Origin: Endomychus coccineus
Taxonomy: Eukaryota; Arthropoda; Insecta; Coleoptera; Endomychidae
NCBI GenBank assembly: GCA_958510875.1
Contig: OY294067.1
Coordinates: 278,647,242 to 278,711,241, forward strand
Length of the DNA: 64,000 bases
Direction of reading: 5' to 3'
Under the pieces are notes generated by a model that did no database searches, was not told the origin of the DNA, and was given only the letters and a program-made list of their open reading frames with translations. The position numbers were made by a program, and so were the translations under genes. This document shows positions 40,801 to 49,400 of this stretch, one piece after another (position 1 is the first letter of the stretch; each line of letters starts with the position of its first letter).

Positions 40801-41710
40801 AAGAAATATTTTACTAACTTTAAATGTGTTTGAAGCATTGGGACAAAACCTAGACCTTTTTAATTATCATTTAATATGTTTATCAAATGTAAATATCATA
40901 AATTTATGAATCTGTTAGATTATTCTCAATTACAACATATTGTAGTATGTTTGGGACCAATTTATTGCAGATTAAAGGATGGTCTACCTGTAAACATTAG
41001 AAAAATCAAATGAATTGGTTGTTTGAAATTACTAAACCACCTATATAAATGTAACCTTTAATGTAATTGATCATTATTATTTTCAATTCATAGTTCAGCG
41101 TACTTCTTATCTCATGTCACCAACTTCTTTTTATTTATAAACATAAAAGATATCATCTTGTTTAATAAATAAATAAATAAATATTTGATCAATGGATACT
41201 AAGAGTAGATAATAACCCTAAAATAAATGTTGATTTGCTAGTAAAATGTTTAGGATTAAGAAACATTGAAGTTTCGAATAAAAAACTTGAGAAAGGAGTA
41301 CCAGGGACATCCGTTATACCTGTAATAAGCCTCCAAACACTAAAATAAATTCTGAATAGGTATTATTTTATAAACAATATACTACACGTAAGATCAGTCA
41401 TTGCATAAACATCCACCCCATTATTCCCTACAATCGAGTTCACAAAATTATGATATACATAACATGTTACCATAGTTAACTTTGCAAATCTGAATAGTAG
41501 CAGTTAGTATTTTCAAAATCATCTCCAAGACACTCAATTTTCTTAACCGATGAGATTGCTCTATCAACATCAACATAAAATTCTTATCAACTAAACGCCT
41601 TTAAATCAATTCTTAAGCATAAAAATGATACATTATCTAGACATATGTAATTATAGCTATAGTAACATCAAAATATTAATTTATTGGGAGTATACCTTGA
41701 TATCAGACAT
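16896..41710 (-). CDS. Top2: DNA topoisomerase II (about 9 coding exons)
   Basis: Type IIA topoisomerase: it cuts both strands of one duplex, passes another through using ATP, and works in the nucleus. Minus-strand coding exons: 41710-41696 (MSDIK, inferred), 39096-36228, 32719-32524, 26658-26306, 26204-25954, 25884-25864 (21-nt microexon), 25710-25552, 20856-20703, 17794-16896. All phases join, giving about 1,638 aa, near human TOP2B size. Landmarks: GHKL ATPase EILVNAADNK (about residue 107) and GGRNGYGAKL (176); TOPRIM EGDSAKS (477) and DQDQDG (557); active-site Tyr about 821 in SASPRYIFT; then coiled coil and TQTKLNF-like tail. The last exon is a Ser/Asp/Glu/Lys-rich C-terminal domain with many SDSD and KKRK blocks. 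A poly(A) signal lies at 16779-16784. Introns are swollen by transposons. The first exon is least certain; translation could start at the Met at 39093. Confidence 0.96.
18066..18853. mobile_element. Foldback element in Top2 last intron, family F4
   Basis: The left arm TAGTGGAGTCAATCTACGGA ... GGTTAGCGACCTGGAAAAAA is repeated inverted at the right (TTTTTTCCAGGTCGCTAACC ... GTAGATTGACTCCACTA). Arms are about 170 bp; the middle is single copy. The GGTCGCTAA core recalls the GGTCGCTGA core of the other foldback families. Confidence 0.7.
19021..20460. mobile_element. Inverted-repeat element with TATCGATA-containing ends
   Basis: The left end CATTTTTGCATTTCTATCGA + TACGTGAAC ... TTTTTCACCGTGAA is matched inverted by TTCACGGCGGAAAAAG ... 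GTTCACGTATCGATAGAGAT at 20408-20460. Arms are about 50 bp; the interior is about 1.3 kb with a GC-richer stretch at 19850-20060. No coding domain was seen. TATCGATA equals the insect DRE site, possibly by chance. Confidence 0.5.
20900..21760 (-). mobile_element. Penelope-like element fragment (RT end plus GIY-YIG), minus copy
   Basis: Reading the minus strand down from 21753: the RT motif FLDVKLTKQNNKISFDIYRK and FTHKIAAFQSM is followed by the linker and a GIY-YIG-type stretch (YYALYIGQTGRSFELRYKEH, around 21300). A decayed C-terminus leads to a 3' end near 20905 containing AATAAAGTGATAT. RT followed by GIY-YIG is the defining order of Penelope-like elements. The frame is broken by stops and shifts. 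Confidence 0.85.
21754..24400 (-). repeat. Tandem array of ~189-bp Penelope RT segment
   Basis: The anchor TATGGCAAAG recurs at 21941, 22131, 22319, 22509, 22697 (variant), 22886, 23075, 23264, 23453, 23642, 23830, 24019 and 24207. Spacing is 188-190 bp (mean about 189 = 63 codons). Each unit encodes on the minus strand the same RT block (LLDIKLTKQNN ... FDIYRKHTFTDITTPTDST ... HKIAAFQSMMHR). Units vary mainly at TTTTGTTATTTTGTTTTTTT (type A) versus TTGTGTTATTTTGTTTTG (type B), and A and B alternate over much of the array. Flanking units at 21544-21754 and 24207-24400 are more diverged. Confidence 0.95.
24540..25483 (+). mobile_element. Penelope-like element fragment, inverted plus copy
   Basis: Plus-strand counterpart of the copy at 20.9-21.76 kb: DIYRKHTYTDI at about 24715-24750, then the linker and a decayed C-terminus. 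It ends in the same 3' sequence (TGCAACGAACTTTCTTTTAA then AATAAAGTGATAT at about 25470). The GIY-YIG part is largely lost. With the minus copy it forms a giant palindrome whose 3' ends point outwards. Confidence 0.75.
26715..28240 (+). mobile_element. Non-LTR retrotransposon remnant (reverse transcriptase), Top2 intron
   Basis: Decayed plus-strand RT. The 27308-27601 frame carries AINAGVPQGSVLAPTLFLLH and then VHSFADDGTLH, the RT domain B and the catalytic F/Y-ADD box. Upstream pieces (EKAINIDLIKYLE) are frameshifted. The 3' end reads NSLPNEVFPYAYNLQTFKKN with a stop and AATAAAATTACATTATTT near 28220. It lies wholly within the Top2 intron 26659-32523. Confidence 0.85.
28241..29100. other. 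Intronic DNA, no feature recognised
   Basis: Part of the Top2 intron between the non-LTR remnant and the transposase-like fragment. Mixed composition with a GC-richer patch (28600-28760). Nothing is assigned. Confidence 0.4.
29165..29973 (+). pseudogene. Intron-containing transposase-like N-terminal fragment
   Basis: Three plus-strand exon-like blocks join in frame: ending at about 29230 (IGGPLTSVRE), 29302-29488 (RVAEALHISVRTVTRIKHEK, a helix-turn-helix, then TSRRKKTEDLPETTK) and about 29788-29973 (KHVTTASLNKEI, SDSSLGRVLHSIGFKYQK). They have GT-AG borders at 29231/29301 and 29489/29787 and end in TGA. The layout resembles the DNA-binding half of IS630/DDE-type transposases found in insects. 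The catalytic DDE half is absent, so this is a truncated copy or a gene fragment. Confidence 0.5.
30000..30680. other. GC-rich intronic block, probably retroelement 3' UTR
   Basis: Clearly higher GC than its surroundings, with a (GGAT)n run at 30650-30660. Open frames in both strands here have no recognisable domain. The block adjoins the 3' end of the minus-strand non-LTR element and may be its 3' UTR or a second insertion. Confidence 0.35.
30680..31516 (-). mobile_element. Non-LTR retrotransposon 3' part (RNase H and C-terminal zinc knuckle)
   Basis: Minus strand. RNase H is seen as TELVAVTQGA, MTDSRAALQTL, then after a 1-nt frameshift WECHRTLENL and QLTWVKGHSGDQGNEEADRL. The C-terminal domain has CRGCYEEDETAEHVICYC and PALSSTRDAILG and stops at 30761. 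This order is typical of I/Jockey/R1-like elements. The 5' part is missing (truncated at about 31516). Confidence 0.85.
31517..32190. other. Intronic DNA with a possible hAT-like scrap
   Basis: GTGTGCCGCGGCGCCTCGG (31531-) and GGCGGCGCGACCGAGAAAAG ... TTTGGGAACTACTGCG (31797-31832) look like degraded hAT-type ends. Otherwise no feature is recognised. Confidence 0.3.
32195..32300 (+). mobile_element. Right end of short-TIR element, family A
   Basis: CTGATGATGGCTACATGGTA, GTCCTCAGCACTTCAACAG and TTTAAGTGGATAAGAGTGAT match the right end of the 968-2005 and 14366-14572 elements. The left end was not found. Confidence 0.5.
33250..34520 (+). mobile_element. Second non-LTR RT remnant, Top2 intron
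   Basis: Plus strand, several frames. The remains in order are VDDRGEPINDTLEKSN, CIPVFKNKGSKSDIKNYRSI (RT domain 1-2), STRTAILDCVEYIY, GVPQGSILGPLLFVIFINDV (about 34060-34130) and AYADNITKLMSNKNVE, with the ADD box decayed to ADN. It is strongly mutated and clearly non-functional. Confidence 0.8.
34521..35170. other. Intronic DNA, no feature recognised
   Basis: AT-rich. The minus-strand ORF 34783-35031 has no recognisable family. Confidence 0.35.
35180..36050 (+). mobile_element. Penelope-like element 3' part with hammerhead motif
   Basis: The plus-strand GIY-YIG domain reads VYKLNCLDCDGTYSG and KKMYGHKYSTRNKNLENSTA, with TKHCFHNHQFDYKNVNILTK (35205-35435). A long tail follows with the hammerhead ribozyme at 35904-35945. 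It belongs to a different Penelope subfamily from the 21-25 kb array. A related inverted copy is at 44460-45180. Confidence 0.85.
35904..35945 (+). ncRNA. Minimal type I hammerhead ribozyme
   Basis: Stem I GTCTT/AAGAC (35904-35908 with 35941-35945), core CTGATGA (35909-35915), stem II GGTC/GACA around loop GTGA, core GAAAC (35929-35933), and a two-pair stem III with loop GTAC. The predicted cut follows GTA at 35940. The first pair of stem II is a G-A mismatch in this copy. Hammerheads of this short-stem-III type are known in Penelope-like elements. Confidence 0.75.
39097..41695. other. Top2 first intron
   Basis: It is bounded by the donor AAG/gtatac at 41696/41695 and the acceptor ttatttgcag before ACTATG. 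It contains the foldback element 39514-40128 and an (AAAT)n-like run at 41165-41182; the rest is single-copy AT-rich DNA. Confidence 0.6.
39514..40128. mobile_element. Foldback element in Top2 intron 1, family F2
   Basis: Arms of about 200 bp: GGTTCTCAGGATCATTCATA ... TTTTTGGGTCGCTGATCACG on the left and CGTGATCAGCGACCCAAAAA ... TATGAATGATCCTGAGAACC on the right. Inner GGGGTGGTCAAAT-type subrepeats also occur. No coding potential. It shares the GGGTCGCTGATCACGA core with F1 although the rest differs. Confidence 0.75.
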
Positions 41711-42501
41711 TTTATACACGATAAAACTCAAAATTGTAGGTTCGGAACTTCTTCAAAACGACAATAGCATCACAGCATAAACATTTATTAAATACATTAC
41801 TTATCGTACAAAAGAACCGAAGCTTACTATAATATTTTTAAAACTCGATAAATCAACGAATAAACCGGTTAAAAAGCGTTCGATACCATAGACACCAGAC
41901 ACAAATGATAGTTCTGTGAGAACTATTTTATACTATTACATTCTCTATTTTACAATCACAGAACTTTGTAGATAATTGATATACAAATAAATTATCATCT
42001 AAAACCATATAAATATGTTTACATATGAATATATCCAAGACTTAGACAGTTATTGATCAGCAGACTATTGTCACAATTGGCAACACTAGTTATTGAATTG
42101 CTAGTTGTTCTGTTTAGGTAGAGCTAAACCACAGAACTCTGTAGCCAGATAGGCACTATCTATAGAAAATAACTTGCATATCTAGGGCTTTAGCTAAACG
42201 GCCAAGCCTCGTCTTGTAGCCAGCAACACTTCCAGGGACCAATAGGAATGTACTGTTTTTCCATATATCCAATAAGGCTTATTGGATGTATGTATTTTTT
42301 CATTCTTGTCGCGTTGTAGTCATAGAGATCAATCATAAATTGTCTCTATGGTTGCAGATGATTTGGTTTCTTTCCAAAACTCAGGTCTGTGACTGTCGAC
42401 AGAACAGTTATAGTAGTTCTGCAGAACAGAGGTGCACAGGCTCATAGGCATCATGATCTCTATGCAAAGGCTAGCATGTCTTATGTCAAAACAAAACTAA
42501 A
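41711..42501. promoter_or_regulatory. Divergent promoter region of Top2 and TMEM223
   Basis: Only 791 bp separate the inferred Top2 start codon (-) from the TMEM223 start codon (+). CCAAT boxes are seen at 42239-42243 and 42269-42273. The second forms a perfect 17-bp palindrome, CCAATAAGGCTTATTGG (42269-42285), giving a CCAAT box on both strands. CCAAT pairs are typical of NF-Y-driven cell-cycle promoters such as vertebrate topoisomerase II; a role here is inference. No TATA box was assigned. Confidence 0.45.
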
Positions 42502-43335
42502 ATGATTGCCTTCAAACCTATTTTGAGGTTATCGGCAATTTTAAAACTGAAGCCCTGTTTTCCCTCAATATCATCAAGACAATGCAGTGTAAAACCATTC
42601 GATACTAAAACTAATGTAACCAAAGATATAATACTATTCAAATATGATAATCCTAGATTTTATAAGTACATGAATATTTTTGGGGTAGTGCAATTTGGTT
42701 TTTGGGCTTTTTTATCAGTATTTGCTTTTCAAAGTTTACGAGATGCACCTGTAACAGATCGAGACAAAGCCTCTTGGTGGCAAAAAGTGAATTTAGGCGA
42801 GAACAAGTACAAAAATGTTTTATCGATCTCATCATTTGCTATAGGTAAATTACTGAAAGCAGCATGTGAATAACTAGAATATTCTAAAGTTTATTAACTT
42901 TTCTAATGCTATTTATTCCCCATTTTGCTTTCAATCATTAAATATTTTGATGTATTCAATTATGCATGTAAATATTTCCTCTGAATCTTTTTTGCACATC
43001 CTTATGAACAATTTGTAAACAAACTTTAATTTTCTGCAGGATATGGAATATTAATAATAACATGGATTTATACACTAAAGTCTGTTAGATATTTAATCCT
43101 TAATAAAGGTGGCAAAAAATTTACGATGGTGACTTACACACCATTTGGAGAAAACAGAATATTTGCAACAGGTCTTGAAAATATAAATTGCCAACAGAGC
43201 AGGACTTCTGTATCATCGTACTTACCTTTGAAAGTGAAAGGACACTACTTCTATTACATAATGGATATGCGAGGTGAATTTAAAAATGCAACTCTATTTG
43301 ATTACACAGCTGGATTGAAGAGAAAATTTAGCTAG
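42502..43335 (+). CDS. TMEM223: Transmembrane protein 223 (mitochondrial), 2 exons
   Basis: Exons are 42502-42844 and 43040-43335, phase 1, giving 212 aa. An N-terminal basic, amphipathic stretch rich in Ser/Arg/Lys looks like a mitochondrial presequence. It is followed by DIILFKYDNPRFYKYMNIFG, a TM at about 55-75 (VQFGFWAFLSVFAF) and a second TM after the intron (GILIITWIYTL). The C-terminal domain has SVRYLILNKGGKKFT, TYTPFG, LPLKVKGHYFYYIMD and LFDYTAG, all hallmarks of TMEM223. That inner-membrane protein is linked to cytochrome c oxidase (COX1) assembly. AATAAA signals sit directly after the stop (43336-43341) and at 43377-43382. It is divergent from Top2 and convergent with nod. Confidence 0.94.
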
Positions 43336-43439
43336 AATAAATTTTAGAAAAAGTTGATTGTCTCAGAATAAAACTACTTTTATTATGAGAATATTTTTAT
43401 TTTCTTAGTATCCTTTACATCTATAATTAACTGGTGACG

Positions 43440-46400
43440 TTAAGTTTTTAAGTAATTTTGTTCAACAAAGTTTTCAAATTTAGTTTTAGACCATCCAGGC
43501 ATATTTGATAAGTCACTAATTTTCTTGAAATTACCTATAGCACCTCTGAAAAAGATATTCAACCTATTTTTAAAAGATGTGAAATAACCTGGCTAAAAAG
43601 ATCAAAACTTGTGTGTAAGAGCTATTTACAACATTATGACAAATGATACATGGTTTAAAGCTATTAAAATGTATATTCGTGTCCATATTTCCACATTTTA
43701 CTACCCAATCTACAATATGTCCACGTAAAGGATTTACCACAGTCGTACATACAGGTCTGGGAACTCTATGTTTGACATGAGTCTCTTACATGTCGCCAAT
43801 CTCGTAGTCCCTCGCTCAGCCACTAGCTAGCGCTTGGATCGAAGTGTCACATTATTAAGTAAAATAATTTTTCTCGTAACGCTGTTTTGATTTGAGAGAG
43901 GAATAGAACTGTTACTCTTGTCAAAATGTATTAACCACTCTAAAAATAACTTGCCCTTTTTCGTTATACATGACGCACTGTTTTCACGAATTTTTTTTCG
44001 AAGTGATGCTCGCACACAGAAAAGACCTCGTTAAAACGATTTCTTTCCGGAATCGCAAGCATCCGCTTTTTTCGCATTTCCGCATCTTTTGGCACTTTAA
44101 AAACAGAAGTTTTTTGCTTTACACTTTTGGACCCCGTTTTGCATTCCGACACAATGCACGGTTTCGTAATTTTTTTCTAAAAACGCCGGTATTCCTTGTG
44201 TTTACAAGTCAACAATGACAGTTGTCAGAGAACACGGTCGTATACGTGTCAGAGATCATTCTTCGACTACTGCGCCACCCTTTTGGTACTACGCGACAGT
44301 TGACGCTTAGCGAACCCACTTCTCACATAGGAAACAGCCTCGAGTTCCCAGACCTGTATGTACGACCGTGGGATTTACCACCCTTGTAACTTTAGTATTT
44401 TTTGGCGGATTTTGATAACTTTTTTTTGTTAGGTTGTTATTCAAAATGTGCATTAAACTAGTAGATAACATATATACATTCTCGGGAAATAGGTCACATT
44501 AACACTTATGCTTTTTATTTTCTCGTCTTTACGTACGTTTCGGTCTCACGACCATCATCAGAAGACTTATGTCTAAAACTGCATTACTTAAAACTAATTG
44601 TATTACACAAAGCGTCCTTATCGCACCAATTTCAATTAAAATGCCTACGTCGCCGAAACGAACAGAAACACGAATAATCAAAACTGTAACACCTCAATGT
44701 GTAATATATCAAGAATCCACTGTTAAGCAGTACTCTTAATAAATGAGAGTTCATGTCAACAAAGTCTATGAACGACTAAAAACAAGAACATTAGGTTCAA
44801 GTATCCACTTTCAAATCAGATGTTAAGATTTACGAGCTAATAGAAAAAGGTTTGTCAATTATTGGAAATATACTTTTGACATTCTACCTAAAATATACTT
44901 TTAATATCATAAAGACGCATGTAGGATTTTGCAAGTTTTTATTAATTAGGTTAGTATAAATCTGAATTAGTGTCTGAATATCTGTCCTATGATTTACAGA
45001 TTTGGACTCACGTTTTATGTGAATCATCTCCTGAATAGATCTTTTATAATAATTGGTTTCCTTAGTTAAAATATTAACATTTTTGTAATCGAATAGATGG
45101 TTATAATCAAAGCAGTGTTTAGCAAGGGCGCTATAGCACAAGAAACAAAAACTTAGAAAATTCCACCGCCCTTGCTAAACTATTATAATAGATCTATAGA
45201 CCAGCCCTTCCAACTTCTCACCACCACCACCACCGAGGACGTTTAGTATGTTTAACATGCACATGAACAGTTGTACACCAATTTTCAAAACTATATATTT
45301 TAACGTTTTATTCATTCACATTTTGGATTTTCGTTGCTAGAACTAATTTTTGGCGAAATGAGCAATTAAAAAAATCTGTAGTGGAAAAGTGTTCCTATTG
45401 TTAAGAGACGAGTATTTTTGTCTTGAAAGTTCGTTTAATATCGCATTTCCTGATTTCTAACCTCAGAAAGCAAGGCATTAGATATTCCCTAGAATGGTTC
45501 AGGTTATTAAAGGGACCGAAAATCTTGATAATCTTGTTTCTTGCCTGCATTTTGAGAACTTTCAAGCGTCCTCAAATGTACTGGTAAGTCAACATAAGTC
45601 TGTCAAACGACTATTGAAAAATTACCTGAATAAAATAATTCTCTCGGCAGTTTTAATTCCTATTGTGGCCAATTTCTGTAATTCCCTCGTATTTCCTTGA
45701 TTCAAAATTGACAAAACCTGTGTAGTTCGTGTCTTGATAGAATTAGCTTTTTTATTTGATGTCGCTTTAGTTTTCACAAATCTAAAAACAAAACAAAATC
45801 AGTATAGGATAGTACCGGGATATCAAAAATTATCTTGGTCAAGGGTGGTTGTGAAGTCTAAAACGTGTGTCTTACTTTACGTTTGAAATAATTATGTCAT
45901 TAATTAATTTGAAGTTTCTAAAAGTGCGAAATTTCGCAATTTTATACGAATATTGTAACACTCAGAAGTCTTTAGCGCTTTGGACTCCGGGATTTTCACG
46001 TGGCCTATCGAAATTAGAAGGTTCGAATTATATAAAAACATAATTGCGTGAACGCCAGACGTCCTATGTAATTAGCTACGAACGAAATCATTTTGACATA
46101 TGCCTCGAGAAGCTCGCTGCGCGTAAGTTACAGTTTATACATTTTACCTCGGTCTTGTTAATTTGGTGCCGTTTCTAGCCCCGTGCGACCGGCGCCAGTT
46201 GTAATAAAGTGTTTTTGGCTATGGGCCGCTAGCTTTTACCCGCTTCGTGTATATTTTAGTCGCGAGAAAATTCCCTTTGGTCCGTCGCACGTTAGACGCG
46301 CGTAGCTGAGATCTGAGAATAGCTCAAACTGTTTTAATTAAATTTTCCTATTTAATGGACTTTTATCGAAAAAAGAAGGGCCGTCGGGCACGGTCCGATA

Positions 46401-49400
46401 CTAAATCTAACTACATGGAGCGAAAACGGCATGCGAAAAGTCGTCGTATAGCCGTTATTAGGTACAACCAGTTTGCACTTTTCTAACTCGCGTGCTACGG
46501 GCTTCTCACGTGAACGTCATTCGATTTACGGGAAATGAATTATTTCAAAACAGTTTTTGACCCGGATTGTGGCTATCACGACCTCTGAAAAGGTTCAAAG
46601 TTCACATAATTATTTCATAATTTGTAGTTCATTATTGTTTTACAACTGAAATAAATAGGTATGAAATTTGTAGGTTATTGATGATGTCAGTGTGACAGTG
46701 ACATAATTATTTCAAACGTAAAGTAAGACACACGTTTTAGATTCCACAACCACCCTTGACCAAGATAATTTTTGATATCCCGGTACTTGATACTGAAAAC
46801 CATAGTCAAAGTATAAAGGTCTGTTGGAGCCTCCCTTCTACTCTTTTTAAAATTCGAGTGCAAGCTGATTGATCGTTTATTTCGTTTATTTAATGTTATT
46901 GACGACGACATAATATAATATGTTACGTGTCGACGACGAGCCGATGAGAGCAAGGCTGTGATTGGAGGAGCTAGGTGACGTCACCTAGCGCGAGAAACGA
47001 TGGTAAGGAGGCTCCAACAGACCTTTATACTTTGACTATGCTGAACACCACTAATGAAATGACGACCCTGTTTATTACAGGCGCGATCGAATTTTATAGC
47101 TCACCGTTTTGTGTCGTGACATTCACATAATTCACAAGAATTATTCATATCTAACGTTTTTCTGGCTGTTCTTCTTCTTTTTGCATATCCTTTGATTGGA
47201 CTCTTAGGTATTGCACTAATTATACTAGTTTCAAATCTGTTCACTACAGATAACCTTGTACTTCTTCTTAGAACACTCTGCGGATATATAAAATGGGGAG
47301 TGTTGGAAGGAATAAGAATAGGGATAGGTGTCTTTGGTTTCTTGAATGAGTTACAAGGTTCGTGAAATTCTGGACTCTCGTAATCCTGGAAATAACAAAT
47401 CTCAAGTCTCCTGAATTCAAAATATTCCTGTGATAATGCGCTTTTAAAATATTCATCCCTTACCAATACTCTTCGAGCTTCAAAACATGTTTCATTCGTG
47501 ATATTTGGTGACAATTCTTCAATGGGACTACTAGTTGCCCTCGCAGCCTTCGCAGTAAATTGAATTAACTCTGATTTAACGACATTGGATACTTCATTTT
47601 GTATTTGTTTCCAAGAATATCTAGGAGATAGATAATTCGAATGAAATTTAAAAAATTATTCCAAATGTCCTTGGGAAAATGTGAATATCAGAATTTCACA
47701 GTAGTGATCAAATTTATTATGAAAGTAAAGAGCTCGTCTGATAATAATAATGATAGATCAAAGATTACCAGATATATATATATATATATATAGCTCTTAT
47801 GGACTAAGGTTTCTTTGATTGAACCGTAGGGGCGGGATTCGAACCCACATTCCTGGATGTCTAGTCCAGAGTAATTGCCAATCATAGTTACATTCCTCAA
47901 TTCAAAACAATTGAACTTTGAATCAATATGCGTGAATAGTTGATCTATGGCGGAGCATCGAATCGCATTATATTTATGAATGATCTACTTGTATATGAAG
48001 AGATCCATGAACTATTAAAAGATAGCTGCAAGCTCTCAAGCCCATCTTTGATACGCTCTAGTATTTACAAAACAAAATTTAGACCCCCCGAACTAAATAC
48101 CTCTGTTAGCGACCTGATAAAGTGGAACCAAAGTTTCGAAAAATTGACTATCTTCTACCTGGTGCCAACAGTCAAAATTTGATTCAAAATATATTTCACA
48201 GGCCTCATTTTGTTTGTCTGTTTTTTATTTTCCAAATGAGCACTTGCATCTAAAAATTGATCAACTAGGGCGAGGGCCTAGGTTACAGGTATTTAAAGAA
48301 AGCAGTTTTGTAAAAAAATGCGTTTTTCACGAACTTTGACGGACTTAAACTTTTTTCTCTATGAACCGAAATTAACAAAACGCGTTAAGAAGTTGGTCGT
48401 GTAGCTCTTCTATCACCCCAAAAAATGTGGAGCTTTTCTTTTGTTGCGATTGTATTGAGGTGATGGAAAGAATAAATAAATATAAATAAACTGATTCTTC
48501 TAACTACTATCCTTTCAAAAGTTTATATTTATAAAAATATAAGACTCTGACGTGACCAAAGTGGTGTAATTGGTAAACAGGCTGAACTGGACATCCAGAA
48601 ATGTGGGTTCCAATGCCACCCATGATTCAATGTTTCACGTGTATTCATCTTCATAATCCTATGTTGAATTATCTAAGTTAATCAATTAATAATTTGTAAA
48701 ATCAATGACCACTAAGTAAAATACAAGAATTAGTAAATGTGTAAATATGGAACTTACTTGGGTGTGTTTTCTTTATCTGATATGTCGTATGATTTTCTCC
48801 TATTTGACCTTCTTAAAGTATTCCGTATTACAGTTTGTAATTTTTCAACGATAGTACTTTCCATTTCGTTCATATATTTCCTTATAACAGGACTAAAATT
48901 CATTTGAAAATCGCCGTTTGTAATAGATGAAGATGATGTTATAGATAGGGATTTTGAGGAATCAAGTGTAGTGTTACTTGGAACAGATACATTATTAAAT
49001 GCGGAAAATGTCTTTGGTTTTTTTAATGTAATTGGTGTCTGAGAAAGCAATACCGCAGATCTCTTGAATGGAGTGGTGCCTACTCGCGAACTGAATTTTT
49101 CAAACAAAGAAGGATTTTCCATTTTATAATTTGTTACTACTTCATTTACTTCTGGTTTATTTTTCATTTTCTTAACTCTATGAGCAAATTCTAAGGTTTG
49201 CAATGTCTCATTAGCATCTTCTTGGTTTATGTTTACACATGCAATCAGTGATATGAAATTTCTTTTATTCAACGAATCTGTAAAAGTACAAATGATATAT
49301 TATTCATTTTCTTTTATTGGATCATTTAAATTTCATATTGTGACATAAATATGAAGAAAGTTCTGAATTCAATAATAATCAGATCTCTAAAAAACTAATG

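Noticed and set aside
47800..47890. A tRNA gene on the minus strand
   Set aside because: T-arm and anticodon-arm are good, but the acceptor stem does not pair, and a degraded relative lies at 48.55 kb; better read as a tRNA-derived SINE.
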